The position numbers and the translations under genes were made by a program. From positions 1,472,419 to 1,536,418 of the forward strand of contig CAJNOP010000026.1 of NCBI GenBank assembly GCA_905250075.1: DNA of 64,000 nt, read 5' to 3'. The DNA comes from Rotaria sp. Silwood1 (taxonomy: Eukaryota > Rotifera > Eurotatoria > Philodinida > Philodinidae). A model generated the notes under the pieces. It did no database searches. It was not told where the DNA came from and saw nothing but the letters and a program-made list of their open reading frames with translations. This document shows positions 11,603 to 27,500 of this stretch, in pieces (positions within the stretch are counted from its first letter, which is position 1; each line of letters opens with the position of its first letter).

Positions 11603-13896
11603 TCATCTATTCAAAAACCAACAACATCCAATACTAAATTCAAAGTTTCACCAACATCTATTTCATCTCCACATTTGTTATTTGCTGAATTAAATGAACA
11701 ATCAACAAATAATAATAATCATCCACGAACAATAAAAAAAGAACTTGAACGGCAATCACCTATATTAATTCGTAATAATCGCTCTAATATAGAACGTACT
11801 TCTCCTATTCAAATAAAGTCAGATGTAGCGAATATTTCTGGACATCAATTACCACTAACAATTCCACCAAATTTTACATTTCGAAATAAAGTATCACAAG
11901 CATTTCTATCGGACAGATCATCACTTAAAATAAATAATCGAATTGCTACACCACATACAAAACCAATAACGTATTCTAAAACAATTAGTGGAAATATTCT
12001 TAAACAAAATGCATTACATTCAAAATCAATTCATCAAAATAATTTTTTTTCAATGCATAAATGGACACCAAAATTAACAGAACAAGAGCCTATTCATGAT
12101 CGAGCATTAAATAGTATATTACAATCAAAATCACATTTATCAAAATATTTTATAAAACGTCATGATTATGCATTACAATCTGAAAAAATAAATACTAATA
12201 CAAAATTAAATAATATTCAAGATTTATATATTTCATCACGATCATTAAATAATCCACATCATGAATTGGAAATGAATAAGAAATCACGTCAAAAAAAATT
12301 AATTGTTGATGAATGTAAGTTTAATAATAATACAAAAAAGAATATTATTTTTTATTAATTTCTCATATTAGAATCTCTCAAGTGTTATAAATGACAGAAA
12401 TCGAAAACGAAGAGAATAAAGCCTAAACTCACTGTATCTTTTTTTCTTATCAGATCACAGAGTTACGTTGCTTTTTCTAGATCGAAATTGTGGTCATTCA
12501 AACAGATTATCTCACAGTTTCATAGTTTTTTTTTAGATTCGATCAATTCTAATGATGATAAATCTATTAGATATGATTATATGCATAGTTTTATCAGTTA
12601 ACATATTTAGAGATGTGAAAAGTTGTAGTTTCATAAACACTGAAAATAATATCAATAGTGTAATAGTTTTAAGCTATCAAGAATTATATGATAGCATTAA
12701 TTAAATGTGTATCACACAGAGAGTAACGTTATTCATTTATAATTTGCTTCTAATCAAAATTATAGTTTTTTTTAAAATAAAAAGACAATACTTCTCTTCT
12801 CATAAAGTGAGAAAAACAAGTTTCTTTTGTGAAACACCATCTGAAAAGAGTGTTGAATTATACAGGGTAGAAATTGGGACCTACTCCATTCTCCTTCATA
12901 GAGCATGATAAATATTTTAACAATGTCCTTCCTTTCCATCGCAGATCATAATAAGTTTTGATATTCGATCGAAGATCATATATGTATTACTTCTCGCTCT
13001 AATAGATGAACTACTTCGTTATTGAATATCTAAGTGATTAAGTAAAAAGATAGTAAAGACATATGTCTGATAATATATAGAATACAACAGTATTCCTGTT
13101 CTTAACAAGAGCAGTTACATCGTGATTCGTAGTTTAATCCTACCAGGATTGGGCTAACAGCTTTAAGATGATGTCTACAACATGATTGAAAATCAACATT
13201 TAGACATGCGATAGTAGACAAATGCATACGAGTATTTTCGATTATCATTCAAAAAGATTGAACCTAGGATTTCCGAAAGTTACGTATACATTACATTTTA
13301 ATAGGGGAAGATCCTAAATGGAGCCATAGTGGTATGTCCGATGAAGATGAATCGATTAGTGCTGATGGAAATAGTTCAACATCAACATGTACGTCTCAAG
13401 TTAGTGTTCAACAATATGATCATACATCATCTTCAATTGCTGCTCTATCTGATCAACATGATTTATCCTTATCTCCTAATTTATCTATTGATAGTTCAAA
13501 ATCTAAAGCTCAACATTTACCAACCAAAAGAATCATATCACGGCGACGTACATATAATCTTGCTCTACCACCGGTTGCTGAACATACCAATGACGAAGAA
13601 ACAGGTGATGAATCTCATTAACTAAGTTTCATAAATTCTTTTTTTCTTTTTTTTTCTTTCTTAATTTTTAATTTCTTTTCCTATTCCAAAAAAAAACAAA
13701 AATAGAATCTATTTATAATATCCATACAGATGATATGAAGAAAATACTTGAAAAAATCTATGCTCTACAAAACAATGATCTCAATGAAATAAAATTCGAA
13801 CGATCAATTGATGATGAACATAGTTTAACATTTCAGTTATTAAATCAACAAGAAACAGAATTTGAAAAAAAATTATCGAAATTAAAAAAAAATTGA
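11603..13896 (+). CDS. Uncharacterised disordered protein with C-terminal coiled coil
   Basis: Three exons fit by frame and splice sites: 11603-12314 (acceptor TTGCAG, donor GTAAGT), 13305-13604 (acceptor AATAG, donor GTGATG) and 13706-13896 (acceptor AATAG, stop TGA). The joins are phase 1 and give VDEWEDPKWSHSGMSDEDES and NDEETESIYNIHTDD across the junctions. The product is about 400 residues. The N-terminal two thirds are low-complexity, rich in Ser, Asn, Lys and Ile. The middle is acidic and Ser-rich, followed by a basic TKRIISRRRTYN segment. The last 60 residues (KKILEKIYALQ to FEKKLSKLKKN) are likely helical. The first exon is uncertain: ATG at 11436-11438 directly followed by GTATAT would splice in phase to give MSSIQKPTTSN. 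I recognise no family. The internal 990-bp intron contains nothing I can identify. Confidence 0.6.
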
Positions 13897-15578
13897 ATTT
13901 AAATCAAAACAATATTTAAATCATTTTCTTTATCTTTTTTCCTTTTTTTTGTGTCTAATCAAAATATATATATATACAAAAGTATACGATTGAATTTCTT
14001 TCACAAAATTCGTTCTTTCTTTTTGTTTTATAAATTTCACAACAGAAACAAATGTTTATTATATTAATATGAAATTTTTATGTTTTGTTCTAAATCAAAC
14101 ATTCCCAAAGAAAATAGGTAATTCTTTGTGTAAACGTTTGTATAAATGTTGCACAATCGATATCATTCCGATGTTTGACTAAGTACGATTTCTATAGAAA
14201 AATAAAATAGAAATTTCAATAAATTCAAATAAATGTTACATTTATCTTACTAGATTATTTTGATCCGATCGATAGATAAGAACAAGGAATGCATCGCATT
14301 GTTGTGGAGCTTTACATTGAAAGGTGACCTTAAAAGAAATTATATTTATTATATGAGATGGTTTTTTTCGTTTATTTGCCAAGGATTTATTTATAAGACT
14401 AAAGATATTCAAAATTTCATGATGAATAAATCTAAATACGAACAAATGATTACGTATTGGGTTGAGAAATATTTTTTGTTCCCTGGACCAAGTCTCATTG
14501 GTCCTTATCATTTGAAGTGTTTTACAAAACAAACTGTGGTGTATAAGAGACAATCTTCATTCTTATCTTCTAGATTAAACACACATTTAAAATTAAAGAT
14601 GTGCATGATAAGCTTTTATCTTAAGCTGTACTCTGACCGTCGAGGGAACGTTTTCAATTGATCAATCGCTTTCTTATACAATGCTAGTAGATTGTAGGTT
14701 ATCTATCATGTTGATTTTCAATATAACTATGAGTAGCCTCCCTAGGGCATCATATGTTGACTTTCCAAACTAACAAACTTTCTGCTAAAATTTTTCTTTT
14801 GATTTGTCCAGATTATAAAGCATGTCAAATTACCGAAGAGACAGTAATTTCTTCATTTCAAGTCGTTTTATTTTTGAAGAAAATACAGTCATTTTGATTG
14901 ATACACGAGAACACATGTCAACGTGTCAATGTATTTCGTGAGAGAAATTTTCTAAGTCTTACTCTACCCTACTATCCAAGGTAGGATAGAGTAACTCTAC
15001 ATATTTCTATTGAAATAAATACTGTGATTCGTAATTGCACCTAAAAGCCAACGGAAAAGTTCAGCCGTAGAAGATGCTGTAAAATACAATCTTTAGTCAA
15101 TTTATTTATTATATGAAACAAATGGTTGTAGAGCATTTGCTATTTTTTAATAGAACAAAAGCTCTTGGACGTGCGAAACAAGAGAAAATACAATGTATAA
15201 CTTCGGCATTTTTCACCATTATAGTGATGAGTGATAACTAGAAACATGGGTTCATAAAACGTAAATTGATTAGGAGTAAGATGATAAACTCAATACAAAA
15301 CACTGGTTTCATTTAGTATCTTTGTTTTTCTAATAATAGGTTCTAAGGTTGAAAAATAATTGGAAATCAATTCTACTGTAAATTTTCTTTCTAAATTAAG
15401 GGAAATGCAAAAATTAACATATTTTTGTTTTTGTTCATTCAACATTCGCATATTACTTTCTATTTGCTAAAGAAAAATAAAAAATCTGAACTTTTTCGTT
15501 TACTTTACGCCTAATAGAACTTGCTACTATTCATAAATATAGAGGAAATATTCTCTTTTTTGTCAAAATCGTTTTCAA
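13897..15578. other. Spacer between convergent genes
   Basis: About 1.7 kb separating two genes whose 3' ends face each other. A 133-codon open frame at 14260-14661 (+), overlapped by a 103-codon frame on the other strand, resembles nothing I know. A short hairpin lies near 14958-14994, where TTACTCTACCCTAC pairs with a downstream GTAGGATAGAGTAA with one mismatch. Otherwise nothing recognisable. Confidence 0.5.
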
Positions 15579-18500
15579 TCAGTAAAAAATTCTTTTCTTA
15601 CTAGATAATGAACTGTTGATGAATTAATCGTATGAAATTGTGAACCATATCGTGAACGTAAAAATCGATGCAATCTTTCCGATTGTTCTTTATTATTAAA
15701 TACGCGTTGTAACAATGAAGTAATCGTTTTCAATTCAATTGTTTCATCACCAATACACGAATCTAATAATGCTTGAAATTCATTTATATGTATTGGTATT
15801 ACCTAAAAAATCAAAATTGAAATAAAACATTCTATTAAAAATATCAAAATAATCAATTACTTCTTGACGTCCAGCTGTAGAACTATCAGATCGAGAAGCA
15901 ATTAATCTTTCCCATAAACTTTCACGACGATGTGATAATGATGCTTTATTTAATATACATGTTAATTTTGATCTAAACATGAGTTTTTATTTTTAAATTC
16001 GTTAATTTTGTTTTTGGATTTTTCCTTACTTGAAAAATTCCACATTTCTTTCAGTAGGAATATTATTACCAATATTTTGTTCTGAACCAAATGAACTTGA
16101 TCGAATTGGTACAACAAGATTAGTTTTTGTAGATGATGGTAATATAGTTGATGCACGTTCTCTCATTTGATTATTATTTGTATTATTTTTGAAACTATTT
16201 CCCATTCGTTGATTACTTATTGAAGGAATAGATATTCTATTTAAAGATGGTGCACTTATATTTGTTGAAGTGTGTTGTTTCGGTGTTAAATTTGTATAGA
16301 TAATATACATAACAACTGTCAATTCAGAAGATGATGCTGGAGTTGTACGAGCAGCCATCCAATAAATATCTTTGAGATCATTATCGTACAGATATTCATC
16401 CTAATATTTTAAAGATAAATGATTATTATTATTAATGAAAAGATATATTTGAAGAGTGTAGAAAATGAAATTTTATTTAAAAAAATGTTCGAGATACTAT
16501 CGTACTGTTCTTCAAAGAGAAAATGGCACTCTTGTCATTTGATTAAAATGTAAAGTTCGATTTTTATTTAATTTTAGCGTTTTTTTTTCTATTTCTGGAT
16601 AAGCTCAATCTATCGTCTATTAGTATTAATTAATTCGGCATTTTTTAGTCTTGATTTTGATTTAGAAAAACCTTTCTCAAAACTTATTCACATTGAATCT
16701 AAATGTATTCTAAATGTTCATGCTTCGATTAATGTACTTGACAAATATTCTTTCTTTTGTTATCACGCTTGAATAATACGATTTATAATATAATTCGCCA
16801 AAAACTTGTAGAAAATTTAACGTGAGTTTTTAGCTTTGACTGAAACAACTTTCTTCTCGTAATCCTGATCGCAGCAATCGAGACTAAAACCTGGCCAGCG
16901 CACTACTATCTAAGCAGACACAAACTTCGATAAACTCGCTAAAATACTCTAACTGCAACCTCTGTTTGAGCGTTTGTCACAGTAGTTCAAAAACAAAACG
17001 CCAACACTAGTCACTTCCATCATAAAAATGATGTGCAGATGCTTAGAAAACAAAGGATGTTTTGCATTCGAAAAACTTGCAAAAATATTTGCCATAATAT
17101 TCTGACATTTTTATACGTGATGTATGACAAAAATGTAAGGGAAAAATCCCTTTTTTAAGTATCTTCATGAAACTTTTATGATAAAGGTGTCTGGTTTTGT
17201 TGTTTTCTGAATAAACATGAAAAAAACTTAAACAACAACCTAGATCAGAGCATTTATAAACATTTTTCTTTTTTAATTGTTATGATTCGTTTTTTTGTTC
17301 ACATGGACGAAACTATTTGTATCATCTCTAAATACATACATATGATTTATCATTCTTAGAATTAGAGAAAGACCATGACGGGACACAAGACTTAATGAAA
17401 ATAGCAAAAAAACGTTTGCATGCCTTTCTTGTAGAATTTGATAAAATTTTACTATAAGTTAATTCTAAATAACGTTTTGCAAAGTATCGTTTTTTTTTCT
17501 AGTGCCAAAGTTTGACAACTTTGAAAAGTTCCATATTCTTAATCGAATTCGTTTAAAATTTTTTTTTTGATAAGGATTGATCTATTCAAACGATTCTTAT
17601 ATTAAAAAACAAACTATTAAAAGTCTGATCTATAATTTATTGCTTCTATCACATATAGATATATGCAAGGGCAAATGATACTTGCAAAGTCTGCTATCTT
17701 TCGATCGAATATTTTATAGATAGGAAGAAAAACTAAATCTATCTAAATACTAATTCTTCATGTGAATATAAATTACTTATGTTAAATAATATTCATCTCT
17801 TCATCATAGTTACAGAAAAAATGTGGAATCGAGCTCAATCAACATGAAATCAATTATATCAACTTACAGAATTTCGTTTTGCAATTTGAATATTATATGT
17901 AGTTGCGTGTTCCAGTACATATTTGAATAAATAAGCATCAGCTGAACGTTTACCAATATCAATTTGATGATGAATAATAGCTATTAAAAAAAAAATTGTT
18001 TTTGTTTTACTAATAGATTTTTTTTCAAATATTAAAAAAGAGATATACTTTTAAATAAAGCTGTTTTTGATCCAATCGGTGCATTTGGATAATATTCAAT
18101 AAAATCTTGTAAAAATGTAATTAATGAAAAATCTGTTGGAAATAATTGTGCATCTTTTGAATTTTTTAGATAGCGTATTATTGTTTGAAGATGAAAATCA
18201 TAAACAAATGCATCAAGTTCTGCTTGTTCAGGAATCCAAAATGAATCATTTGGAATCTAAAGTTAATTCAAAAAAAAAAAAACTCATACTTTCGAATTAA
18301 AGAAAACTAATTATTTTTTTAGCACTTGTCGAAAATGTGTTATTGCTAATGATTGATTATTTGTTGGTATTTTAATAATATCATATTGAAGAAAACGTAT
18401 AATAATTTGAACATTATTTAATAATGATAATTCAGCAAGTAATGTTGCACGTCGATTAGGATCAGAACGATGAAAATTATATTCAGTTGGTGATTGAACA

Positions 18501-21500
18501 AATGATGAACGAGGAATTCTTAAATTTTGATAAAAGAAAATTTGGAGAAAATGATGTTTATTTTTGTTTTTACTTTCGAGGAAGTGATTTTGTGTTTATT
18601 TGATGAAATTTATAAGGTGTTTGCAGATGATTAGAAAGTTGTTCAATAAATGATGCAGTTATTTGAACATATTGTTGTTCAAGATTATTGAAACGAATTG
18701 TATCAAAACGTGTTAATTGATTTTGAGCGATTTGATAATCACTCTAAATAGAAATCAAAAAAAATAAAAATGAACAATTTGTCATTATTATTATTGTTTT
18801 TATTAAAAAGTTAGCTTGTATAGCAGCTGCCAATAATATATGCGTATTCCTGACATTGTCTGACACATAGAATAGTGATGTTAAAAAAATGCAATTATTG
18901 AAAAAAAGTATGAAGAAAAAAGAAAAGCCCAAGACGCATTTCAACAAGCAAATTTTATCGATAATAAGAAAAGTATTCATTGATCTATCAAAATTTAGAA
19001 TATCTTCTTAATATCACTATGCATATTGACATATACTCGAAGGAACAGTACGGAAGGCATGAAATACGAAAAACAAAAAAGAGACAGAATTATGTTAAAC
19101 ACTATAATTGATAAAGTTAGTAGTCCACACCAGTCAACAAACCCGAGATATTATGACATAAAGCCCTCATAATAATGATCAATTTTTACTAAAATATGGC
19201 TGTGGATGGTGTAAAATATATATATATATATACGCTGATATGTATATGAATATATATATATATGTATATGTGTGTGCGTGTGAATTAGGAGAAGGGACAC
19301 ACGAGTAGCGGCTGCATATGGACAAAAAAGAAGAAACCTCATGAACCGATTGCACAGATCGGCGTAGAGCAAAATCGACAGGAATGGCAACGGATTTGCG
19401 TTTATTTGCCATGCGATAAGCCGGTGAAACTCCAACTGCTGCTGCTGCTGGTGTGGAAACATCCTGAAAACATAGATATTTTACATAAAAAATTATGCTT
19501 TCGAAAATTTTTACAAAATAAACTGAAATCATTGAAGACAAAAAAAAATGAATATCTATATAATATTCAAAATAGAATTACAAAACCAAAAGAATAGTAA
19601 GACAAAAAAAAGAGAAGAAAAATTGAATTAAATAATTGCTCACCAAACAAATTGTATTATTTGTACGTAATGTTGAATTATTTTGAAAAAATTGTCGAGA
19701 AACTCGAGAAAAAAGTATAGGTACAACACCTATAGTTAATAATCGTGAACGATGTTTCATTTGAGTTAATACATCATCCTTTAATATTCAAAAAAACAAA
19801 ATGTATGTTTTATATTTAAATAATAAAGTTTATGCTTTATTTTTATCAACTAACTGCAATCGATAATTTTGGTTTGAGTACCCAATTTGAACATATTTCT
19901 TCTAGTTTAGTACATCGATCCATATCTAAATTATTATGCAAAAGAAAGAAACAAATGTTCAAATAATTTTATTTTTTATTATTGTTGATTAAAAATAAGT
20001 AGAAGAGATTTTGATTAACAAAATAACGAATGGTGCATAAAGAATAAGACATTCTTGTAACGCTTTTTTTTCTTGATGTAATTAGTCATTCAAAATAATC
20101 TTACTCAATAGAGAATCAAATTTTCTACAAAACTTAATGATTGGTTTTTGAATAACATGCTCTTCCTTCAGACAATTTCGGAAAGGTTGGGTGCATTCAT
20201 TTTTCAAACTGCGTCATATGATCTACATTCTTATTCAAAAAACCGATTAACTAATACAAATTCATAAGGATAGTTATTGCTTTTTTTATTTAGTAATAGA
20301 AAATATTGTGCTCGATCAGCATAGTCTATTTACAAATTTCTATATTCGTTTCAATCACTGTCCAATACTAACAATTAGACTTCGTAGAGATTACTCAAAA
20401 ATTTGAAAATACAATTTTGTTTCTTCAAGTTTTTTAATTTCGTCTAAAATATCTCTATTTAATATTAGACTATGCATAATTCAATTCTCTACAAGAATAT
20501 ATAACTGATAATACAATTTCCATGGACTGTTGTTGCAATATTGAAGAAAATGCGATAACTTCATATTTTTATCGTTATAAACTTTTGGGAATATATTCTT
20601 TCAAAAAACTGTCAAATATGTACAAAATAATAGAGAATTTTAAGATGAAGTTTTTCATACACTTTCACATCTGAAAAGAAGCTTGTTTGTTATAAGAAAT
20701 CAACTCTTTTGTTTTTCAAGATGGTACAATTTGAAAAATGAACACAACTTACATTTCTAAAACTATATATAGGGAGAGTATGCTATCCGAAAACCAAATA
20801 CTAGACTTTGTAAAGAATTTAATTCTCTGCTGAATGACCTTATTTTGGATGATTACATACATTGAACAGAACCTTACACATGTGGCTCATACTTTATGTC
20901 TCAGTCATTACCTATCAAAATTAGAGCTAAACTTTTCCTTCTGTCATGACTTCTGACAAGGCAGTAACAAATTGTGCAGAAAGTCTCGAAGTTTTTCGGA
21001 AGGAAAATTGTTCATCACTCTCGCTCTCATCAACAATCTAAACCACAAATGCCCTAAAAAATGCTAAAAGTTAATCAAGATTTTCTCTGCTGACAAGTGA
21101 ATATATTGTTCCTTAATGTACTAATCATGAATCTTTAAAAAAAAATATCGTTCTTTCAATCTCCTTAGAGTGACAAAAACACTGCAAAAATGTTGAGAAT
21201 ATTTTCAATGAATTTTTTCCAATAATATTCTTTCTTTCATCTATTTTTTTTTACTATTGATACAATCAATTTTAATCTTCGAGTCATTTTGTAAATTAAA
21301 CGAATAAAAAACATACGAATTTTTTTATTTTCTTTAAGTTGAAGTAATTGTGTTCCATGTCGTTGAACAAGATCTTGACTTAAATCATTTGATAAGGATG
21401 GATATGGACCAATTAAATTACAATAAAGTAAATCAATATTCCATGATGTATAAGTATTTCTTGTTTTTGGTGGTAAAGTTTCTTTAATTAATTGTTCAAG

Positions 21501-24500
21501 ATCAACATGATCACTTTTTATAGAATGCTGAAAAAAAAAACAGGAATAATAATGAAAATATACGTCAAACAGTAAAAATCTGAAAAAAGAAAACAAACTT
21601 TATTTGTTGTTCCATGTTGTCCATGATGACGATTATATTCTGAATGTGGATCCTGATGAAATGATCGATAACGAAAAAGACCCATTTTTTGTGTTACAAT
21701 TATATTTAAAACACCTAAACGTTTATTTGACCAACTAATTAAATTTGAAAAATAATTTGTTAATAATTTTGTTAATTCATCAGGTGCATTATATAAAATC
21801 ATTGTTAACTAAATATTAAACAAAACAAAGAAAAATAATCTTAAATTTTTTGTCTTACGACTTTTGTTTTTTATTTACTTTTTTATCATTGGCAACAATA
21901 CATAGAAATATTTGTTTAGGAATATCAGAACTATTTGCTAATGCCACTAAGAAATGAAAAACAAGAATTTTTTTTGTTTGTTCTATACATGATATAATTA
22001 TTTTGACTTACTTGCATCACCAGATTCTTGTTGAGGTGATGGTTCAATATTTTCAATAATTACGTCGTTAATCATTTTAGTACTTTGATATAATACAATA
22101 AGATCAAGTTGCTCACCAGGCATACGTGTCGGCTAAAAATAAAAATTATATTTCATTCAAGGGTATCTGTACCTCTTTTTTTGGATATATGGAAAATGAC
22201 TTCTGAGAAAATTTTGACATTTTTAGAGTAGATAGATCTCGACGAGTGGAGAAAAAATTAGCATAGATTCAAAGTTCCTGTATGCTATCTTCTATGAGAT
22301 ATTGGAATCACAATAGTGAAAAATGACCTTTCCATTTCTTCGAGCCCAAAATGTTCTTACAGATACTAGACACTGTTGGCGATGGATATCTTTTTATTTT
22401 TTATTTTTTACTTCGAATGAAATAGTCAAAATATCGAAAGTACTCTAAAAACGCATGTCTGTTTTTTTTTGTTACAGCAACCAAAAATCAACTAAAATGC
22501 CCTTCTCAAATTGTACATGGTATATATGAAAAAAATTTCAGCTCCATTGAACGTACTAAACTAAAGAGACGAAAGCGTTTCTACGCTCTTTTTTTTTTTC
22601 ATGAAAAAGTTGGTTTCAGAAAAACTAGATTCGCTACCTCTCTTCAAACTTTTGAATTTTTAAAAACAATATTCTGATCCGAAAATGTACGCAGTAGGTA
22701 GATACTACGTCAGACTATATAATAGTCACGAAAAGCGGAAACTTTGGGTCATGAAAGTTGGGATATCCTTTATTGCTTTTTGATAGAAAAACTAGAAACA
22801 CAAGGAGATTATTTTATTCAATCTATTTCGGAACACCTCATTTTACTATGCTTTTACTTAATCCTCTAGAAATGCAATAAGTAGTTCACATATTCTAACG
22901 AAAGATTATTGAGATACGATCTGTTATCGTCTATCATTGTATGTGGGTGATCTGAATTTTTATTTCTATACTTCAACATTCCTTTTATATTCTATTTCCC
23001 AAGAAAAAGAATTGATCTTATAAAAAATAAAAAGTTCGCTATATAAATTCTATAACATATGATAAATTTTAATGAATAAATATTTTAATTAAAATCTCAA
23101 AACGAATTATTAATTACATACCATTTGATCTAATCCTGATATTGGTAGATATAAAGTTTGTTCTTGATTACAACGAAATATCATTCCATGTAATGATTCA
23201 TGTTTATATGCTGGAATTTTTTGTTCGTTGAGCCATGATGTAAAATTATGTATAATATCCATAAGAAGTATTCGATTAGCTAACGTATAAGAACAACATG
23301 TTACAGATGGAAGTTTTGGATCTAAAAATTAAATAATTATCGAGAAGAAAAAAAAATTTAAAATAATCTTACGATGTGTACTTAAATATTGAAACCATGA
23401 TGTTAAACGATTAACATGTCCAACTGTAAGTGATTGTGGTTCATCAATTGATGAACTACTTAACATTGAACTTTGAGCTGATTCTTGACGCTATTTATAA
23501 TAAACAAAAAGCAAGACAAATATTAATTCTATAAATCAAGTTTTTCAAACGAAAAAAAAGAAACTAGCAAAGTAATAAATATAGTGTAAAAACAAAGAAT
23601 TGCTTTTGGTTGATATTTAAATAAAAGCATTATTTGTTTAGCCAACCAAAGACACATGAATCCCGAAGCGAAAATATTTCATATATATAATATATGGGTT
23701 TATATAAATATATGTAGCTGTTAGTGAAAAAGGAATAAATAAGGATAAACCTGTAATTTGATAGGTGAATGTGGACCAACAGGTCTGTTTCCTTTATTGA
23801 AAATACTAAATATACCACCAGTACTATTTGTCGAATGCTAGAAAAATATATTTTGACTCCAATAAACTTTAGAAATATATATAAATTAGACATAAAAAAT
23901 GATCATTGAAATTTGTATCAAATCAATACAATCATTACAACAAATCATTTAAACTTACACGTCTCGATTGTACTGTAGACATTGTTACAACTGCATCAGC
24001 GCCATACGTATGTGCAGTTGGTACATTTCGATCAAGAACAAAATCTACAAAAAAGAAAAAATGATGAATAATATTTTAAAAGTTGTTAACACAACCCTTG
24101 TGAAATTAATATGTAAAACACAATATAGCTGCTATTGCTAATCATAGGGAGACTGTTTTATTCTATGTATCTTGATTGACATTTCTTTACCCTTATTTTA
24201 CTTAACCATTAAGAAATTTCCGGTTTTTTTTGTATCTGACATATTCTATCGATGACTAGACTCATCGAATCCAAAACTTTTCGAACTTGATGAATTCTAA
24301 TGCTACTGTATGTACTTCAACACTCTTTTTAGTTTATGTTTCAAAAAAAGCAAAATAAAAATATTTACTTGATTCATCGATAAACTTAATTGCATTCATT
24401 GAACGAGGTGATGATGGTGGATCGAATGGCCCATGTCTTTGATTATTATAAAGTGTTGGTAAAAGTTTATATTCGGTAACATAATCAGCTAATGCAAAGG

Positions 24501-27500
24501 TAAATGCTTGTAATAATGTATGTGACATAAGATTTTGATCAATTTCAGTGTGACTACCACGTGCCCAAACATGGCAACGAAGAATATTTTCGGATAAATC
24601 TACTGAAAAACAATTCATATTTATTTTAAACAAAAAAAACGGATGAAATTCAACGAACTATCTCCACTTGTTATGCTTATTGAAGAAGGTTTTCGTTCGA
24701 CAATATGAATTAAATCAATAAGTGATGCCATAGTTAATTCATCAGATAAATCTTCTGTTGATAAAGGACTTGGACGATTACTTGGATTTAATACATGTAA
24801 TTCAATCCATGCAAGACCTAAATGAAAAACAAAAGTTGTCTGAATAAATCTTGTTTTTTTTTCGATATAATTACCTGGTCGAGGAATTCCAATATTATAT
24901 GTACGATTATAAACAATTAATGTTTGTCCACGATAATCTTTTATTATTTCCTAATTTTATTGAAAATAAGAAGAAAAAAAAAATATTCATAATTTCATTT
25001 TCTTTTTGTATTATTTTTTTTTACCTTAAGATCTTTGGCAAGTACAGGTAATAGAAGAGGTTGATGAAATTGATTTGTTTTAATATAACGTCGAAAATAA
25101 TATAAAAATACATTTGTATTAATTAATGGTGAGATTTTATATTCAAAAATATGCTTTGGTTCACTATCAATAGGTCGAATGAACTAATTAAATAATTATA
25201 TTGATTAGAATTCTTTTTTTATAATTTTAATTAAATAAATAAAGTACTTACAGTAATGTCATCAGGATTTAAACGTGTCATTGCAAAATGATATAAAGCA
25301 TTGACAAGTTCTTTAACAACTTCATCTTCTAATCGAGTAACAATCGATTGAACAAGGTTACTTTTTACAGTTTCAAATTTAGGATCAGTAGCTAATAGAT
25401 CATAAAATATTTATTCAAATGATTAAAACAAAAATAAAAACTTACTCGCCGATGCTAATCCATAGAGCATTACATGAATACAAAAAGTACCCTAATAAAG
25501 AAAACAATTTTTTTACTAATTTCTAACAAATTTATTATAATATCAATGAGCTATGAACATCAAAAAAATGATATTTGAATGCATATGACTCTATTGTATA
25601 TTATAACTAGTATAGATTGTCTAAGATTTGTAGTAAGGTTTAATAGTTAACAAAAAATTCTATGATTAGAGTTTGAACAGAAATGAAATTTGAAATGAAA
25701 TGACATCTCATCTATTCTGCATCATTTACTATGAATGTGCGTTTTTATAGATAGATCAATTTTAACCTATGACAAAATTTATTTACTATACTGAGATAAG
25801 AGTCATCATACAGCATACTTTTCTAATTAATTAGAGAGAAGACTTTATTCGTTAGAAAATGTTCGATTGCGTTTTATTGTTTGTTTTCCTCACCGATTCT
25901 AAAAAAAAACGCTTATCTCTAGCTTTAAAATTCTTGATCGGTTTCCTTATTCGTCAACCCTTCCAATTCTGGCAACCTCGAAATAATTCTGGTCATATGC
26001 AATCCAAAAATATATATTTTCAATAACCTTGAAATTCTTTCTCTTAAGCTTGATTGTGTATTCTTATCACTTAACTATTGTTATACTCTAGAAAATCTTT
26101 TCATTATTATGTCTATAATGTCATTCCTAATCATATATATATATATATGACTAAGGTTTCGAAGTAAAATTTTACTCTAAATCAAATAAATATTTCTTAC
26201 TGAACCATGTCGTTGACGATTTTTCATAGCAGTAGTGGGATTTGAATTATTTTGATTATTTATTTGTGGTGATGGTGGTGCATAACATGTATTATTACTT
26301 TCACTAAGTATTAAAGAATCATCAACATAATTAGGTATTGTAGGTGGAAGAGTATCTTCTCGAAATCTCATATAATAATAATTATTTTGACCAACATAAC
26401 CAAATAAATTTTTTCTATTATGTACAGCTAATGAACCAAAATGTGTTGTTAATTCACGTATAAGTGAACCTAAAATTATTCAAAAAAAAAAGTTTGTTTG
26501 TTTGTTTTTTTTTTGTTATGTTCAAATGAAAAAATATCGTTTTTTTTTTTTCTTTACCAGGATGATAACCAGATGATGGTTTTAAACTTGATGTTGCATG
26601 AAGATGTGGACGAAGACGAAAATGAAGTGGAAATGAATGATTCCATAATTCATCACAAGCAAACTTTATCAAATGATATCAATTTTAGATGAAATAAAAG
26701 CTAAAAACAAAAAATTCTTACAGTGCCAGGTGGTATACTTAAATTAGCTGTTAAAACTGGTGCATCAGCATCCAGACTTGTATCATCATTTTCACCGGGT
26801 GGTACTAATAATGAATTACATAATCCAGTTGCTGCTAAATCATCTAATAATAATTTCTAAATAAAATATTAAAAAAATAGAATAACAAAAATAAAAATTG
26901 AATATAATCCAACTTGATTAATTGTACGACATAATTTATTAAATTCATCAATTAATTCTTCTAATATTGCTTGAGGCTCACAAGATTTTTGTGTTGTATC
27001 AGATGATGATCTATATAATAAAGAGAATATTTTTGCATAAAAAAAAAGACAGATAACAACTGCACGAGAATAAATGTTCTTCGCTGAATTTATTTTGTGT
27101 CTCACTCAATTGTAACTATGCAGATTTGATTTTTTTTTTCTGTCTGAAATTGATACGCTATTCTATTCTAATGAACGGAATAAAACAGAAAATTTCTAAA
27201 TTATTCGTAACAAAACAATTGTTAGAATATTATTAAAATATGAATGAGAAAAGCATCAACGTATGTCTCAAACATAAGTATGAAAATTATCAACTTAAGA
27301 TAATTGGATAAACCTTTCTCAAGTACTACAAAAAATACCTATTTTGTCTTATTTTTATTATAACTAATCAACGAAACATGACTTTTGACTTCCAGAAAGT
27401 CGTTTGAAAAATATCGTATTAAAACTTCAAGTCTATGAAAAGAAGATTGAATCAGATATTACAAGAATATCATGCGAAACATTTATTCTGATGCCTTCAT

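Noticed and set aside
14242-14661. Overlapping open frames on both strands (133 and 103 codons)
   Set aside because: Neither resembles a known protein; composition is like the surrounding spacer.
14958-14994. Short hairpin built from TTACTCTACCCTAC
   Set aside because: Only about 14 bp of stem; a similar TACCCT/AGGGTA hairpin lies near 33318, but neither is long enough to call an RNA or element.
19151-19541. Minus-strand frames ending in Tyr-Ile and His-Thr repeats
   Set aside because: They read through an SZT2 exon into intronic TA and TG simple repeats; only the exon part is real.
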